A DNA stretch of 64,000 nt, taken from NCBI RefSeq assembly GCF_037055355.1, contig NZ_CP146350.1:2999001-3063000 (forward strand), in the 5' to 3' direction. Under the pieces are notes generated by a model, which made no database searches, had not been told where the DNA came from, and saw nothing but the letters and a program-made list of their open reading frames with translations. The position numbers and the translations under genes were made by a program. Source of the stretch: Streptomyces sp. DG1A-41. Its GTDB lineage: Bacteria > Actinomycetota > Actinomycetes > Streptomycetales > Streptomycetaceae. Position 1 is the first letter of the stretch, and every line of letters begins with the position of its first letter. Positions 54,359-63,972 of this stretch are shown here, one piece after another.

Positions 54359-55644
54359 CTAGGCCGTCTTCTGCTCCCCGGCCCCCGGCCCCGCGCATCC
54401 CGCGGAATCAGCGTCGGGTTCACGTTCGACTGGACGACGTCCGCCGTGATGACGACCCGGGCCACGTCCTTGCGGGACGGGACCTCGTACATCACGCCCT
54501 GGAGGACCTCCTCCATGATGGCGCGCAGGCCTCGCGCGCCGGTCTGGCGGAGGATGGCCTGGTCGGCGATGGCTTCGAGGGCCTCGCGCTCGAAGTCCAG
54601 CTCCACGCCGTCGAGTTCGAAGAGGCGCTGGTACTGCTTGACGAGCGCGTTGCGCGGCTCGACGAGGATCTGGAGCAGGGCCTCGCGATCGAGGTTGTGG
54701 ACCGAGGTGATGACCGGGAGGCGGCCGATGAACTCGGGGATCATGCCGAACTTGACCAGGTCCTCCGGCATGACCTCCTGGAACTGGTCCTTGGACTCCA
54801 TCTCGCGCTTGGAGCGGATCTGCGCGCCGAAGCCGATGCCCTTGGCTCCGGCCCGGGACTCGATGATCTTCTCCAGTCCGGCGAAGGCACCGCCCACGAT
54901 GAACAGCACGTTCGTCGTGTCGATCTGGATGAACTCCTGGTGGGGGTGCTTGCGGCCGCCCTGCGGCGGAACGGAGGCCGTGGTGCCCTCGAGGATCTTG
55001 AGGAGGGCCTGCTGTACGCCCTCCCCGCTCACGTCGCGCGTGATCGAGGGGTTCTCACTCTTCCTCGCGACCTTGTCGATCTCGTCGATGTAGATGATCC
55101 CGGTCTCGGCCTTCTTGACGTCGTAGTCGGCGGCCTGGATCAGCTTGAGCAGGATGTTCTCGACGTCCTCGCCGACGTCGCCGGCCTCCGTCAGGGCCGT
55201 GGCGTCCGCGATCGCGAAGGGGACGTTCAGCATCCGCGCGAGGGTCTGCGCGAGGAGGGTCTTGCCGGAGCCCGTGGGGCCGAGGAGGAGGATGTTGGAC
55301 TTCGCCAGCTCGATGGCGTCGTCGCGGCCGTTCGCCCCGCCGTTCTCACCGGCCTGGACCCGCTTGTAGTGGTTGTACACCGCTACGGACAGGGCCTTCT
55401 TGGCGGCCTCCTGGCCGACCACGTACCCCTCGAGGAACTCGTAGATCTCGCGGGGCTTCGGGAGCTCCTCCCAGCGGACCTCGCTGGTCTCCGCCAGCTC
55501 TTCCTCGATGATCTCGTTGCAGAGGTCGATGCACTCGTCGCAGATGTACACACCGGGCCCTGCGATGAGCTTCTTGACCTGCTTCTGGCTCTTGCCGCAG
55601 AACGAGCACTTGAGCAGATCGCCGCCGTCACCGATGCGTGCCAC
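54359..55644 (-). CDS. clpX: ClpX AAA+ unfoldase, with a frameshift in the last codons
   Basis: Unfoldase that feeds ClpP. The start GTG 55642-55644 has a strong GAAGGGGAAG upstream. The zinc-binding domain uses C13, C16, C35 and C38; AAA+ motifs are Walker A GPTGSGKT, Walker [10 protein letters not shown], and pore-type GYVGEDVE is here AGDVGEDVE. The core runs to [18 protein letters not shown]. There the minus-strand run of G opposite 54376-54379 is one base short of the usual GGGGAGCAGAAGACGGCC-TAG ending. As given, the frame misses TAG 54359-54361 and runs on to 54187, overlapping the convergent gene. With one G added it ends normally (EQKTA). Confidence 0.92.
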
Positions 55645-55825
55645 GGTGTGCTTCCCCTTCGCCTGGGAGACTCCTGGACGCCGACGTCCAGCGGACTCCT
55701 GGTGCTGCCTTATGTCCGACGGTACCTTGCCGGGCCCCTCGTTCGGGCCCCCCTTGGCGCGGTTCGCTTTGACGTGGACCGTGCCAAACCGTGCCAAGGG
55801 GCGGCAGACGGTACAGCCTCTCGCC

Positions 55826-56533
55826 TCAGCGCAGGCTCGAGTTGTCCATCTTCCGGGTGGTGATGACCTGGTCGATCAGGCCGTAGCTCAGCGCGTCCTC
55901 GGCCGTGAGGATCTTGTCGCGCTCGATGTCCTCGCGGATCTTCTCGATCGTCTGCGTGGAGTGCTTGGCCAGCATCTCCTCCAGCTGCGAGCGCATCCGG
56001 AGGATCTCGTTGGCGGCGATCTCCAGGTCGGACACCTGGCCGCGGCCCGTCTCGCTGTACGGCTGGTGGATCAGCACGCGCGCGTTCGGCAGGGCCATGC
56101 GCTTGCCCGGCGTACCGGCGGCCAGCAGGACGGCGGCGGCGGAGGCCGCCTGGCCCATGCAGACCGTCTGGATGTCCGGCTTCACGTACTGCATCGTGTC
56201 GTAGATCGCCGTGAGCGCCGTGAAGGAGCCACCGGGGCTGTTGATGTAGACCGAGATGTCACGGTCGGGGTCCATCGACTCCAGGCACAGCAGCTGCGCC
56301 ATGACGTCGTTGGCGGAGGCGTCGTCGATCTGGACGCCGAGGAAGATCACGCGCTCCTCGAAGAGCTTCGCGTACGGGTCGTACTCGCGGATGCCCTGGG
56401 AGGTGCGCTCGACGAAGCGCGGGATGACATAGCGGGACTCGGCCTGCGGGCCGGTGTAGCGGCCCTGCGAGGCGCTCATGTCCTGCACGGCCTGCATACG
56501 GTCGTAGATCCCGCTGCCGGGGAACTGGTTCAC
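55826..56533 (-). CDS. clpP2: ATP-dependent Clp protease subunit ClpP2
   Basis: 235 residues. Catalytic triad S131 (MGQAASAAA), H156 (VLIHQPYS) and D202. A longer N-terminus than E. coli ClpP ([19 protein letters not shown]) carries the usual propeptide. [22 protein letters not shown] (in part) forms the oligomer face. It follows clpP1 with a 110-nt gap containing a hairpin, and is followed by clpX. In Streptomyces ClpP1 and ClpP2 act together with ClpX/ClpC. Confidence 0.97.
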   Translation of the reverse strand: MNQFPGSGIYDRMQAVQDMSASQGRYTGPQAESRYVIPRFVERTSQGIREYDPYAKLFEERVIFLGVQIDDASANDVMAQLLCLESMDPDRDISVYINSPGGSFTALTAIYDTMQYVKPDIQTVCMGQAASAAAVLLAAGTPGKRMALPNARVLIHQPYSETGRGQVSDLEIAANEILRMRSQLEEMLAKHSTQTIEKIREDIERDKILTAEDALSYGLIDQVITTRKMDNSSLR

Positions 56534-56612
56534 GGTGTCTCCTGAAAAAGGGCTGAGGCGGTCGGCTGGGGCTGTCTGGGGTCGCTGGGGCCCGGGAGGG
56601 CGCCGTGGGCCT

Positions 56613-56635
56613 CACGGGGCCCCACAGGCCCCGTG
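56613..56635. other. Hairpin between clpP1 and clpP2
   Basis: A perfect 9-bp stem (56613-56621 with 56627-56635) with a 5-nt loop, 9 nt after the clpP1 stop on the minus strand. It may be a partial terminator or mRNA stabiliser within the clpP1-clpP2 transcript. Confidence 0.5.
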
Positions 56636-56643
56636 GGGACCTC

Positions 56644-57261
56644 TCAGGCCCCGGTGCCGCCGCCGCCCGGCATGCCGGCGGCCGTGGGCATGACGTCGTC
56701 GATGAGGCCGTACTCCTTGGCCTCGAACGCGTCGAACCAGCGGTCGCGGTCCGAGTCGCGGGTGATCTGCTCGACCGTCTGGCCCGTGTGCTGGGCGGTG
56801 AGCTCGGCCATGCGCTTCTTGGTGTGCAGCAGCCGCTCGGCGTGGATCTTGATGTCCGAGGCCGAGCCGGCCAGGCCGGCGGAGGGCTGGTGGATGAGGA
56901 TCTCGGCGTTCGGCAGCGCGAAGCGCTTGCCGGGGGTGCCCGCGCTGAGCAGGAACTGTCCCATCGAGGCCGCGAGGCCCATGGCGATCGTCACCACGTC
57001 GTTCTTGATGTACTGCATGGTGTCGTAGATCGCCATGCCGGCCGTGATCGAACCGCCGGGGCTGTTGATGTACAGGTAGATGTCCTTGTCCGGTTCGGCG
57101 GCAAGGAGCAGCAGCTGTGCGGTGATCTTGTTCGCGATGTCGTCGTCGACCGGCTGGCCGAGGAAGATGATCCGCTCGTTGAGCAGCCGGTTGTAGACCT
57201 GGTCGCCGAGGCCACCACCGATGGAAGGCTCGCCGGCGGCTGAAGGCATCAGATTCGTCAC
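56644..57261 (-). CDS. clpP1: ATP-dependent Clp protease subunit ClpP1
   Basis: 205 residues from GTG 57259-57261 ([20 protein letters not shown]), with AGGTGG four bases upstream. Catalytic S99 (MGLAASMGQ), H124 (ILIHQPSAG) and D169 (ITRDSDRD). It is the first gene of the clpP1-clpP2 operon. A ClgR-type box lies ~145 nt upstream of the start. ClpP1 loss affects aerial growth in S. lividans and S. coelicolor. Confidence 0.97.
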   Translation of the reverse strand: MTNLMPSAAGEPSIGGGLGDQVYNRLLNERIIFLGQPVDDDIANKITAQLLLLAAEPDKDIYLYINSPGGSITAGMAIYDTMQYIKNDVVTIAMGLAASMGQFLLSAGTPGKRFALPNAEILIHQPSAGLAGSASDIKIHAERLLHTKKRMAELTAQHTGQTVEQITRDSDRDRWFDAFEAKEYGLIDDVMPTAAGMPGGGGTGA

Positions 57262-57403
57262 GTATCCACCTGCTCGTCTTACGACGGCGCCGGGCCGTCT
57301 CACGTGTTCCCTGCGGGGCGGGAGCCGTATCGGAGACTCCACTGCCCTGGTACTCATGGACCCTAACGCGCGGGTCCCTTCGGGGAATCCCGGAGATGGG
57401 AGT

Positions 57404-57417
57404 GTTCGCCGGGGGCG
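57404..57417. promoter_or_regulatory. Candidate ClgR-binding box upstream of clpP1
   Basis: GTTCGCCGGGGGCG fits the published Streptomyces ClgR motif GTTCGC-N5-GCG exactly. It lies 143-156 nt upstream of the clpP1 start, a region where ClgR activates clpP1 in S. lividans. Assignment is by motif and position. Confidence 0.7.
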
Positions 57418-57440
57418 TAGCGACTGGGGGCCGGTAACGC

Positions 57441-57479
57441 GACGGGCCCCGAGAAGCACTGTGTGTCTCAGGGCCCGTC
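57441..57479. terminator. Terminator downstream of tig
   Basis: A 9-bp stem (57441-57449 with 57471-57479) continued by GAGA/TCTC (57451-57454 with 57466-57469) after one mismatch, 29 nt past the tig stop on the minus strand. Confidence 0.75.
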
Positions 57480-57507
57480 CTTACGGCGTTACGAGGTGCC
57501 CGGGGGC

Positions 57508-58905
57508 TCAGCCCTCGGTCTTCTCCTCGGCCTTCTCCTCGGCAGGCTCGGCCGGGGTCTCCTCGGCGGAGGCCTCGGTGGTGTTCTCGTCCTCTTCGTC
57601 GTCGAGGTCGATGACCTCGCCGTTGGTGTCCTTGACCGTGGCCTTCTCGACCACGACGGCCAGCGCCTTGCCGCGGGCGACCTCACCGACCAGGAGCGGG
57701 ACCTGGCCGCCCTCGACGACGGCCTGGGCGAACTGGTCGGGGGACATGCCGGAGGAGGCGGCACGCCGCATGAGGTGCTCGGTGAGCTCCTCCTGGTTGA
57801 CGTTGAGCTTCTCCTGCTTGACCAGCTCGTCGAGCACGAACTGAGTCTTGATGCCCTTGACCGCGGCCTCGCGGGTCTCGGCGTCGAACTCCTCCTCGCT
57901 CTTGCCCTGGATCTCCAGGTACTTCGCGAGGTCGAGACCCATCTGGCCGAGCTGGTGGTGCTCGAGGTTGTGCTTACGGGTGTTGATCTCGTCCTCGAGC
58001 AGCTTCTCGGGGACCGGGACCTCGACCAGCTCGAGCAGCTTCTCCAGGACGCGCTCCTGGGCCTGCGTGGCCTGGTCGTACTGCTTCATGTTCTCGAGGC
58101 GCTTGCGGCTGTCGGCGCGCAGCTCCTCGATGGTGTCGAACTCGGAGGCGAGCTGCGCGAACTCGTCGTCCAGTTCGGGCAGTTCGCGCTTGGCGACCTG
58201 GGTGACCTTGACGGTGACCTCGGCCTCCTTGCCGGCCGCCGAGCCGCCCTTGAGCTCGGAGGTGAAGGTGGCCTCGCCACCGGCCTCCAGGCCCTTCACG
58301 GCGTCGTCGATGCCGTCCAGCAGCTCACCGGAGCCGATCGTGTAGGAGACGCCGTCGGCGACGCCGTCCTCGAGGACCTCGCCGTCGACCTTGGCCTCCA
58401 GGTCGATCGTCACGACGTCGCCGTCCTCGGCGGCACGCTCGACCGGGGCGGTGGAGGCGAAGCGCTCGCGGAGCTCCTCGACCGCCTTGTCGACGTCCTC
58501 CTCGGTGACCTCGACGGCGTCGACCTCGACCTCGATGCCCGAGTAGTCCGGGATCTCGATCGCGGGGCGGATGTCGACCTCGGCGGTGAAGTTCAGCGTC
58601 TCGCCGTCCTTCAGCTCCGTGATGTCGACCTCGGGCTGGCCCAGGGGGCTCAGCTCGGCCTCGTTGACCGCGTCGGTGTAGAACTTCGGCAGCGCGTCGT
58701 TGACGGCCTCCTCCAGCACCGCACCGCGGCCGAACCGCTGGTCGATGACCCGGGCCGGGACCTTGCCCTTGCGGAAGCCCTTCACCGTGACCTGCTGGTT
58801 GATCTTCTTGTACGCCGCGTCGAGGCTGTCCTTGAGCTCCTCGAAGGGCACCTCGACAGTGAGCCGAACCCGAGTCGGGTTCAGGGTCTCCACGGCGCTC
58901 TTCAC
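57508..58905 (-). CDS. tig: Trigger factor
   Basis: 465 residues from GTG 58903-58905, with AAGGAG 8 nt upstream. The ribosome-binding domain has [17 protein letters not shown], the L23-docking signature. The FKBP-type PPIase domain (about 150-245) reads [20 protein letters not shown] (in part) and [21 protein letters not shown] (in part). The chaperone arms follow, and an acidic tail ([17 protein letters not shown]) ends it. Ribosome-bound folding helper, upstream of the clp genes it often neighbours. Confidence 0.97.
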   Translation of the reverse strand: MKSAVETLNPTRVRLTVEVPFEELKDSLDAAYKKINQQVTVKGFRKGKVPARVIDQRFGRGAVLEEAVNDALPKFYTDAVNEAELSPLGQPEVDITELKDGETLNFTAEVDIRPAIEIPDYSGIEVEVDAVEVTEEDVDKAVEELRERFASTAPVERAAEDGDVVTIDLEAKVDGEVLEDGVADGVSYTIGSGELLDGIDDAVKGLEAGGEATFTSELKGGSAAGKEAEVTVKVTQVAKRELPELDDEFAQLASEFDTIEELRADSRKRLENMKQYDQATQAQERVLEKLLELVEVPVPEKLLEDEINTRKHNLEHHQLGQMGLDLAKYLEIQGKSEEEFDAETREAAVKGIKTQFVLDELVKQEKLNVNQEELTEHLMRRAASSGMSPDQFAQAVVEGGQVPLLVGEVARGKALAVVVEKATVKDTNGEVIDLDDEEDENTTEASAEETPAEPAEEKAEEKTEG

Positions 58906-59101
58906 GGTTCGGTCTCCTTGTGGCTGACTTCTTGGGTTCTGCCGGTGCCAGAGCGGCCCGGCGGATTTCGCCGCCCGGAGGACTTCAGACGATGAGACAC
59001 ACGGGCGTGCAGCTTGCATAGTAACGGCAGCGGCTACACCGCCCAAAAGGCGATCACGCGAGTGATCAGGAGACGATCACGCGAGATGATCGGCCGGCTG
59101 G

Positions 59102-59175
59102 TCGGGGTGGCGGGATTTGAACCCACGGCCTTCCGCTCCCAAAGCGGACGCGCTACCAAGCTGCGCCACACCCCG
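59102..59175 (-). tRNA. tRNA-Pro (anticodon TGG)
   Basis: 74 nt on the minus strand with a 7-bp acceptor stem (CGGGGTG/CACCCCG) and discriminator A. The D-arm has GCGCAGCTTGGTAGCGC, the anticodon loop is TTTGGGA (anticodon TGG), and the T-arm carries GGTTCAAATCC. No encoded CCA. pSAM2-type elements use a tRNA-Pro gene for integration, but no att duplication was noticed. Confidence 0.95.
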
Positions 59176-59339
59176 TCTGGTGCGACACGTAGGGTACATG
59201 CCGCCAGGCGGTGTGGCCGCCGCATTTCCACAGGGCCCGTGCCGCGTCGGCCACGGCGGGAATGCGGTGTGCGACGGACGGGCCCGACCCGCTACGATGC
59301 CTCCAGTGCCGCGGTCGCCCGACCTGCGGCGCGCGCTGT

Positions 59340-59410
59340 GCGGGCGTAGCTCAATGGTAGAGCCCCAGTCTTCCAAACTGGCTACGCGGGTTCGATTCCC
59401 GTCGCCCGCT
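59340..59410 (+). tRNA. tRNA-Gly (anticodon TCC)
   Basis: 71 nt on the plus strand. Acceptor GCGGGCG/CGCCCGC, D-arm GCTCAATGGTAGAGC, anticodon loop CTTCCAA (anticodon TCC), T-arm GGGTTCGATTCCC. No encoded CCA. It is divergent from tRNA-Pro and followed by its own terminator. Confidence 0.96.
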
Positions 59411-59417
59411 CTGTGGA

Positions 59418-59451
59418 CCTCGGGCCCGGTTCTTCGGAACCGGGCCCGAGG
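59418..59451 (+). terminator. UUCG-capped terminator after tRNA-Gly
   Basis: A perfect 15-bp stem (59418-59432 with 59437-59451) closed by C(TTCG)G, a very stable tetraloop, followed by TGTTTCT. It starts 7 nt after the tRNA end. Confidence 0.9.
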
Positions 59452-59466
59452 TGTTTCTCCGGCGGG

Positions 59467-61793
59467 TCACAGGTCGCCTACGTCCACCGTGGAGACGGAG
59501 CGGACACCGCAGGGGACGTAGAGGGCGTCGCCGACGAGGACGAGCGGGGCGCCCTCGGTGACGAACATGCTGTTGGCGCGACCGCCGCCGTCGCGGCCGG
59601 AGCGGGTGCCCTCGATCCTGCCGGTACTCGCGTTCAGGGCGGCGAGGCGGCCGGGGGTCCCTGCTGCTCCACGGAGGAGTTCGATTCCCACGGCGTCCGG
59701 CCGGTTCGCGGGGAGACCGCGCGGACGCCTCCGCTCGCCCGCGTGACATAGACGGTGCCGCGCACCAGGTACGTGTCGGCGTCCTCGGGCCGGGGCTGCG
59801 CGAGCCGTCGCACGGTGAGCACGTGCGAGGAGGCGTCGATCAGGGTCAGTGCGCGTTCCGCGTCGAGGGCGTCCGCGAGCACCAGGCCCGTCGTGCTGGA
59901 TGAGCAGGTGCGCGGTCCTCGCCCTCGACGGTCCAGCGGGCCTTCCCGGTGGCCGGGTCGATCCGGCGGACGGTGGTGCGGCCGGTCCTCCCCTCCTTTT
60001 GCGCGGTCGCACGGACAAGGTAGGCACGGCCGGCCGCGGAGCGCAGCAGACAGTCCGGGAGATCCGGCTTCGGCTGCCTCCAGCGGACGTCGCCGGTCCG
60101 GGCGTCGAGCAGGGCGTACTGGTCGCCCTGGGCCCCGTAGAAGGTGACGACGCCGTCGGGAACGGCCGTGGCCGCGCCCTGCGTACTGTCGGGGACGGCC
60201 GCCATATCGCCGGTGCCGGCGGGAGTCCGCCAGAGCACCTTGCCGGTGTCGGCGGCCAAGGCGTGGACCGTATAGGTGCTCCGGATGCCGTTCGCACTGT
60301 CCTGCTCGTGTCGGCCTCGTTGCCGTAGACGCGGCCGTCGCCGGTCCCGATGAGCGCGCCCTCATTGCCGGAGGCGCCCGTGCGGCGTGCGGTCGATGGA
60401 CCGGGACCAGGTGTTGCGGCCGTCCGCGAGACCGAAGCGGGTCGCCATGAGAGCGGCGCCGGCACACACCAGGGACCTGTCGACCGCGGCGCGGCCCGTG
60501 AGGGAGGTGCCGGGGCCGCCCAGGACTCGCTCGCTGCCCGGCGGGGCCTTGGCCGCGCTCGCCCAGGGCTTCCAGCCCTCGGGGAGGTCGCTGCCGACGG
60601 CGGACGAGCAGGCGGGCTCCCCGCCACGGGTCAGAGCGAGGGTGCTGGTGACGACCGCGGCGCGTACGGCGACCACCGCCGCCGAGACGAGCAGACGGTG
60701 CTTGCCGCGGAGGCGAGACGCTCGGGCTCGAGTGGCGGCGTCCCTGCCGGGTCACCCGACGGCTCGTTCCGCTCCGCCGGCGTTGCGCCGTACCGGGGAC
60801 GCGGGTCCCGACTCCGCTCGGCGTCCGGCTCGGCGGGCGGGGCAGGGCCGCGTCCCGGTCGGTGCCGGCCGCGGCCGGCCATGGCGTCAGCGCGGCCTCG
60901 GCCGGTCGGGTGCCCGGCCAGGGGCGTGCCGGACGGGGCGGGGCGGGGCGGTACCGGGAGGTGCGTCCTCGCGGAGCAGGATGAACAGGTCGTCCGCCGT
61001 GGGGCGGGACTTTCGGTGCTTCTCCAAGCAGGGGCGGATGACGGGGAGCAGTTCGGCCGGGACGCCGGAGAGGTTCGGCTCGCCCTCGACGACGCGGAGG
61101 GCCGCCTCGTAGGGGCTCGGGCTGTCGAACGGGCCGCGGCGGGTGGCCGCGCAGGTGCGGACCGAGCCGAGGGAGAAGATGTCGGCGGCCGGGCCGACGT
61201 CCTGGGGTGAGGCGAACCGCTCCGGGGCATGAAGGGCGGTGTGCCCATGACGCGGCCGGTCTGGGTGAGGGCGTCGCAGGCGGCGGACTCGGCGGCGCGG
61301 GAGATCCCGAAGTCGATGACGCGGGGGCCGTCCTCGGCGAGCATCGCGTCGCCCGGTTTCAGGTCGCGGTGGACGACTCCGGCGCGGTGGATGTCGCGCA
61401 GCGCCTCGGCGAGGCCGGCGGCGAGTTCGCGCAGGCGGGCAGCGGGAGCGGGCCGTGTTCGCGGACGTGGGTGCCGAGGTCTGCGCCCGGTATGGAGAGC
61501 GTGGCCGTCCGGGGGCGCTGCGCGTCGGCGTCCGCGTCGACGACGGGGGCCGTGAAGGCCCCGCTGACCTGGCGGGCTGCGGTCACCTCGCGGCGATGGG
61601 GCCCCCGCTCGAGCGAAGCCGAGAGATGGGAGAGGGTGCGGAACTCGTCGTCTTCGGCGTACTGGCCGTGCACACCTCGATCGCCGGCCGCTGGCCGGAG
61701 ACCGAGGTAGACCACGCCCATGCCGCCGGGGCCGAGACGGTCCTCGATGCGGTAGCCACCCACCTCCGGCGGGACGGAGTCGCGCAGCGCCAC
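59467..61793 (-). pseudogene. Ser/Thr protein kinase-PQQ propeller fusion, multiply frameshifted
   Basis: Reading right to left on the minus strand: GTG 61791-61793, glycine loop YRIEDRLGPGGMGVVYLG, then a gap where the beta-3 AVK lysine should be (it is missing), VSGAFTAPVVDADADA, a lost base near 61440, VVHRDLKPGDAMLAEDGPRV (in part) with HRD and IDFG intact, and another lost base near 61228 after GTPPFM. A transmembrane-like stretch and a PQQ-type beta-propeller follow in at least four further frame pieces: ALIGTGDGRVYGNEAD, DTGKVLWRTPAGTGD, GDQYALLDARTGDVRW, YLVRGTVYVTRASGGVRAV (in part) and NSMFVTEGAPLVLVGDALYV (in part), ending at TGA 59467. Intact relatives are membrane sensor kinases of ~700 residues. 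Confidence 0.85.
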
Positions 61794-61901
61794 GTTCCCC
61801 CCGTCACGCACCGTCCTGTGGTCGGGGCGAGCGCATCCATCCGTCCGCGCGGCGGGGCCGCGGCGCGGGTGGCGCGGTCCCGTCCCCTCCGTCGGAAGCT
61901 G

Positions 61902-62096
61902 TCAGAAGCTGATGGAGTTGATGGTCTCCGCTATCGAGTTGAGAAACCGCTGGATGTCGTCGGCCATGCCGGTCGAGGCGAGGAAGAAGCCGAAGAGGAT
62001 CGCCACGATCGCTGGGCCTGCCTTGATGGATCCCCCTCTCAGCAACACCACAAGGATGATCGCCAACAGCAGCACCACAGACAGTGAAATGGCCAC
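61902..62096 (-). CDS. Small hydrophobic membrane protein
   Basis: 64 residues from GTG 62094-62096; the ribosome site is weak (GAGGG 11 nt upstream). Two hydrophobic segments: AISLSVVLLLAIILVVLLRG and AGPAIVAILFGFFLASTGMA, then an amphipathic tail. The FGFxLASTGMA motif recurs in small Streptomyces proteins, some near integrative elements. That is from memory, not a search. Function unknown. Confidence 0.6.
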   Translation of the reverse strand: MAISLSVVLLLAIILVVLLRGGSIKAGPAIVAILFGFFLASTGMADDIQRFLNSIAETINSISF

Positions 62097-62719
62097 AACT
62101 GATCACACCCTCGGTCGGTCCGCTCTCCCGGCCCGGGGACGCGACCCCGCGCACCCCGCCAGAACCATCGTGCCACCAACCCGGCCCGGCTATGCGGACC
62201 GTGACGCATCGACCACCTCACTCGTGCCCGAACCGGTGTGTGCCGCCCGGGGCCAGGAGCCGAACGGCAGGGATCCGTACGGCAATTCGAGGCGCCACCC
62301 TCACAGGGAATTCAACTGAATCGTTTCCGTGCCCACACAACGCGTTCGCAGCTGATTCGAATTACCCCCACAAGCTCCTCAACACCTCTGTGGGCAAGCT
62401 TGAAAGGGGGGCGGAAGTGGACATTCCGCCGGAGTCGCCTGCTGGCCTTATGCACCGCTTAGTCCGGAAATATCCCGATAAGCAGGGCAGGTGTGATGAA
62501 CACAATCCGCCATCGGACGATGTGTTGGGCATCACTCCGACCATGGCGTCAACTACCCGAAATCCGGGGTACCGACAGCTAATAGCCAGCATTCACATCC
62601 GGCGTTTTACGAATAGCCGCAGGGAACGCTAGGGTGCCTCAGATGTTCCACGCTGCCTCGTCCCCCGCAAGCGCAGCGAGGTCCCGGATCGTCTCCCCGA
62701 GTTCCTGGTGGGAGGGTCT
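62097..62719. other. Intergenic region with a lower-GC block
   Basis: About 620 nt. The part from ~62320 to ~62640 is visibly poorer in G+C than the rest of the window. It contains a plus-strand open frame of 71 codons (GTG 62417 to TAG 62630-62632) with AAAGGGGGG before the GTG and a TTA codon, but its codon use is not Streptomyces-like and I recognise no product. It should also carry the acyltransferase promoter. Confidence 0.5.
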
Positions 62720-63901
62720 GTGACGAACTCGCTACGACCGAACGGCGACCGCAGGGCGCCACTTCCCCCGGCCCAGTCGCCGACCGACGGAGTGCCGAGC
62801 CCGCGCTCGCCGCAGAGCCCGCAGAAGAAGCAGAACGGCAAGCAGCGCGACGCGTTCTTCGACAACGCCAAGTACCTCGCGATCGTGCTGGTGGCCATGG
62901 GCCACGCCTGGGAGCCGCTCAAGGGCGACAGCCGGATGCTCGAGGCCGCGTACCAGGTCGTCTACGCCTTCCACATGCCGGCGTTCATCATCATCTCCGG
63001 CTACTTCTCGCGCAGTTTCGACATGCGGCCCGACCGGCTCAAGCGCCTGATCACCGGCGTGGCCGTGCCGTACATCGTCTTCGAGACGGCCTACCCGCTC
63101 TTCAAGCGGTTCATCGACAACGACCCGGGACAGGAGATCAGCCTCCTCGACCCCTGGTACCTGACCTGGTTCCTGTGCGCGCTGTTCATCTGGCGGATGA
63201 CCACCCCCATCTGGAAGATGGCGCGCTGGCCGCTGCCGCTCGCGCTCGGCCTCGCGATGCTGGCGACCGTCTCCCCGGAGATCGGTGACGACCTGGACCT
63301 CCAGCGGGTCCTCCAGTTCCTGCCGTTCTTCGTGCTGGGACTGGTGATGAAGCCCGAGCACTTCCACATGGTGCGCCGCCGTTCCGTACGGATCGCCTCG
63401 GTGCCCGTGTTCGCCGCCGCGCTGGCCTTCAGCTGGTGGGCCGTGCCGCGCATGAACACCGCGTGGTTCTACCACCGGGACTCCGCGCAGGAGCTGGGCG
63501 CGCCGTGGTGGACCGGCCCGGTCATGGTGCTCGCGATGTTCGGCTGCTCCCTGGTGCTGACCGCGTGCTTCTTCGCCTGGGTGCCGCGCCGCCACATGTG
63601 GTTCACCGCGCTCGGCGCCGGCACGCTCTACGGCTACCTGCTGCACGGCTTCCTGGTGAAGGCCGGCGACTACCAGGGCTGGTTCGAGCCGACGTGGATG
63701 CACCAGCCGCTCGGTGAGATCGCCGTGACCGTCACCGCGGCCGCCGTCGTGACGCTGCTGTGCACCAAGCCGGTGCAGCGGGTCTTCCGGTTCGTGATGG
63801 AGCCGAAGATGGAGTGGGCCTTCAAGCGGGACGCGGCCGAACTCGCCCGTGAGCGCCAGAGCGCCGAGCGGCGCGAGCGCGAGAAGGCAGCCGTGGGCTG
63901 A
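62720..63901 (+). CDS. Acyltransferase 3-family membrane protein
   Basis: 393 residues from GTG 62720, with GGAGGG just upstream. A Pro-rich soluble N-tail of ~45 residues precedes the family start RDAFFDNAKYLAIVLVAMGHAWEPL (in part), with the conserved His, and FHMPAFIIISGYFSRSF. Eight to ten transmembrane helices follow and a charged C-tail (ELARERQSAERREREK) ends it. Such proteins O-acylate wall polymers, exopolysaccharides or small molecules (WcfA/OafB/fucose acetyltransferase-like). Target unknown. Confidence 0.88.
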   Translation: MTNSLRPNGDRRAPLPPAQSPTDGVPSPRSPQSPQKKQNGKQRDAFFDNAKYLAIVLVAMGHAWEPLKGDSRMLEAAYQVVYAFHMPAFIIISGYFSRSFDMRPDRLKRLITGVAVPYIVFETAYPLFKRFIDNDPGQEISLLDPWYLTWFLCALFIWRMTTPIWKMARWPLPLALGLAMLATVSPEIGDDLDLQRVLQFLPFFVLGLVMKPEHFHMVRRRSVRIASVPVFAAALAFSWWAVPRMNTAWFYHRDSAQELGAPWWTGPVMVLAMFGCSLVLTACFFAWVPRRHMWFTALGAGTLYGYLLHGFLVKAGDYQGWFEPTWMHQPLGEIAVTVTAAAVVTLLCTKPVQRVFRFVMEPKMEWAFKRDAAELARERQSAERREREKAAVG

Positions 63902-63917
63902 CCCGCCTGTGCACGCA

Positions 63918-63954
63918 CGGAGGGCCCGCACTCGGACGAGTGGCGGGCCCTCCG
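63918..63954 (+). terminator. Terminator downstream of the acyltransferase
   Basis: An 11-bp GC stem (63918-63928 with 63944-63954) plus an inner 5-bp stem (63929-63933 with 63938-63942), one bulged base, 4-nt loop, followed by ACTGTCTTG. Confidence 0.8.
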
Positions 63955-63972
63955 ACTGTCTTGAGGCGGCGG

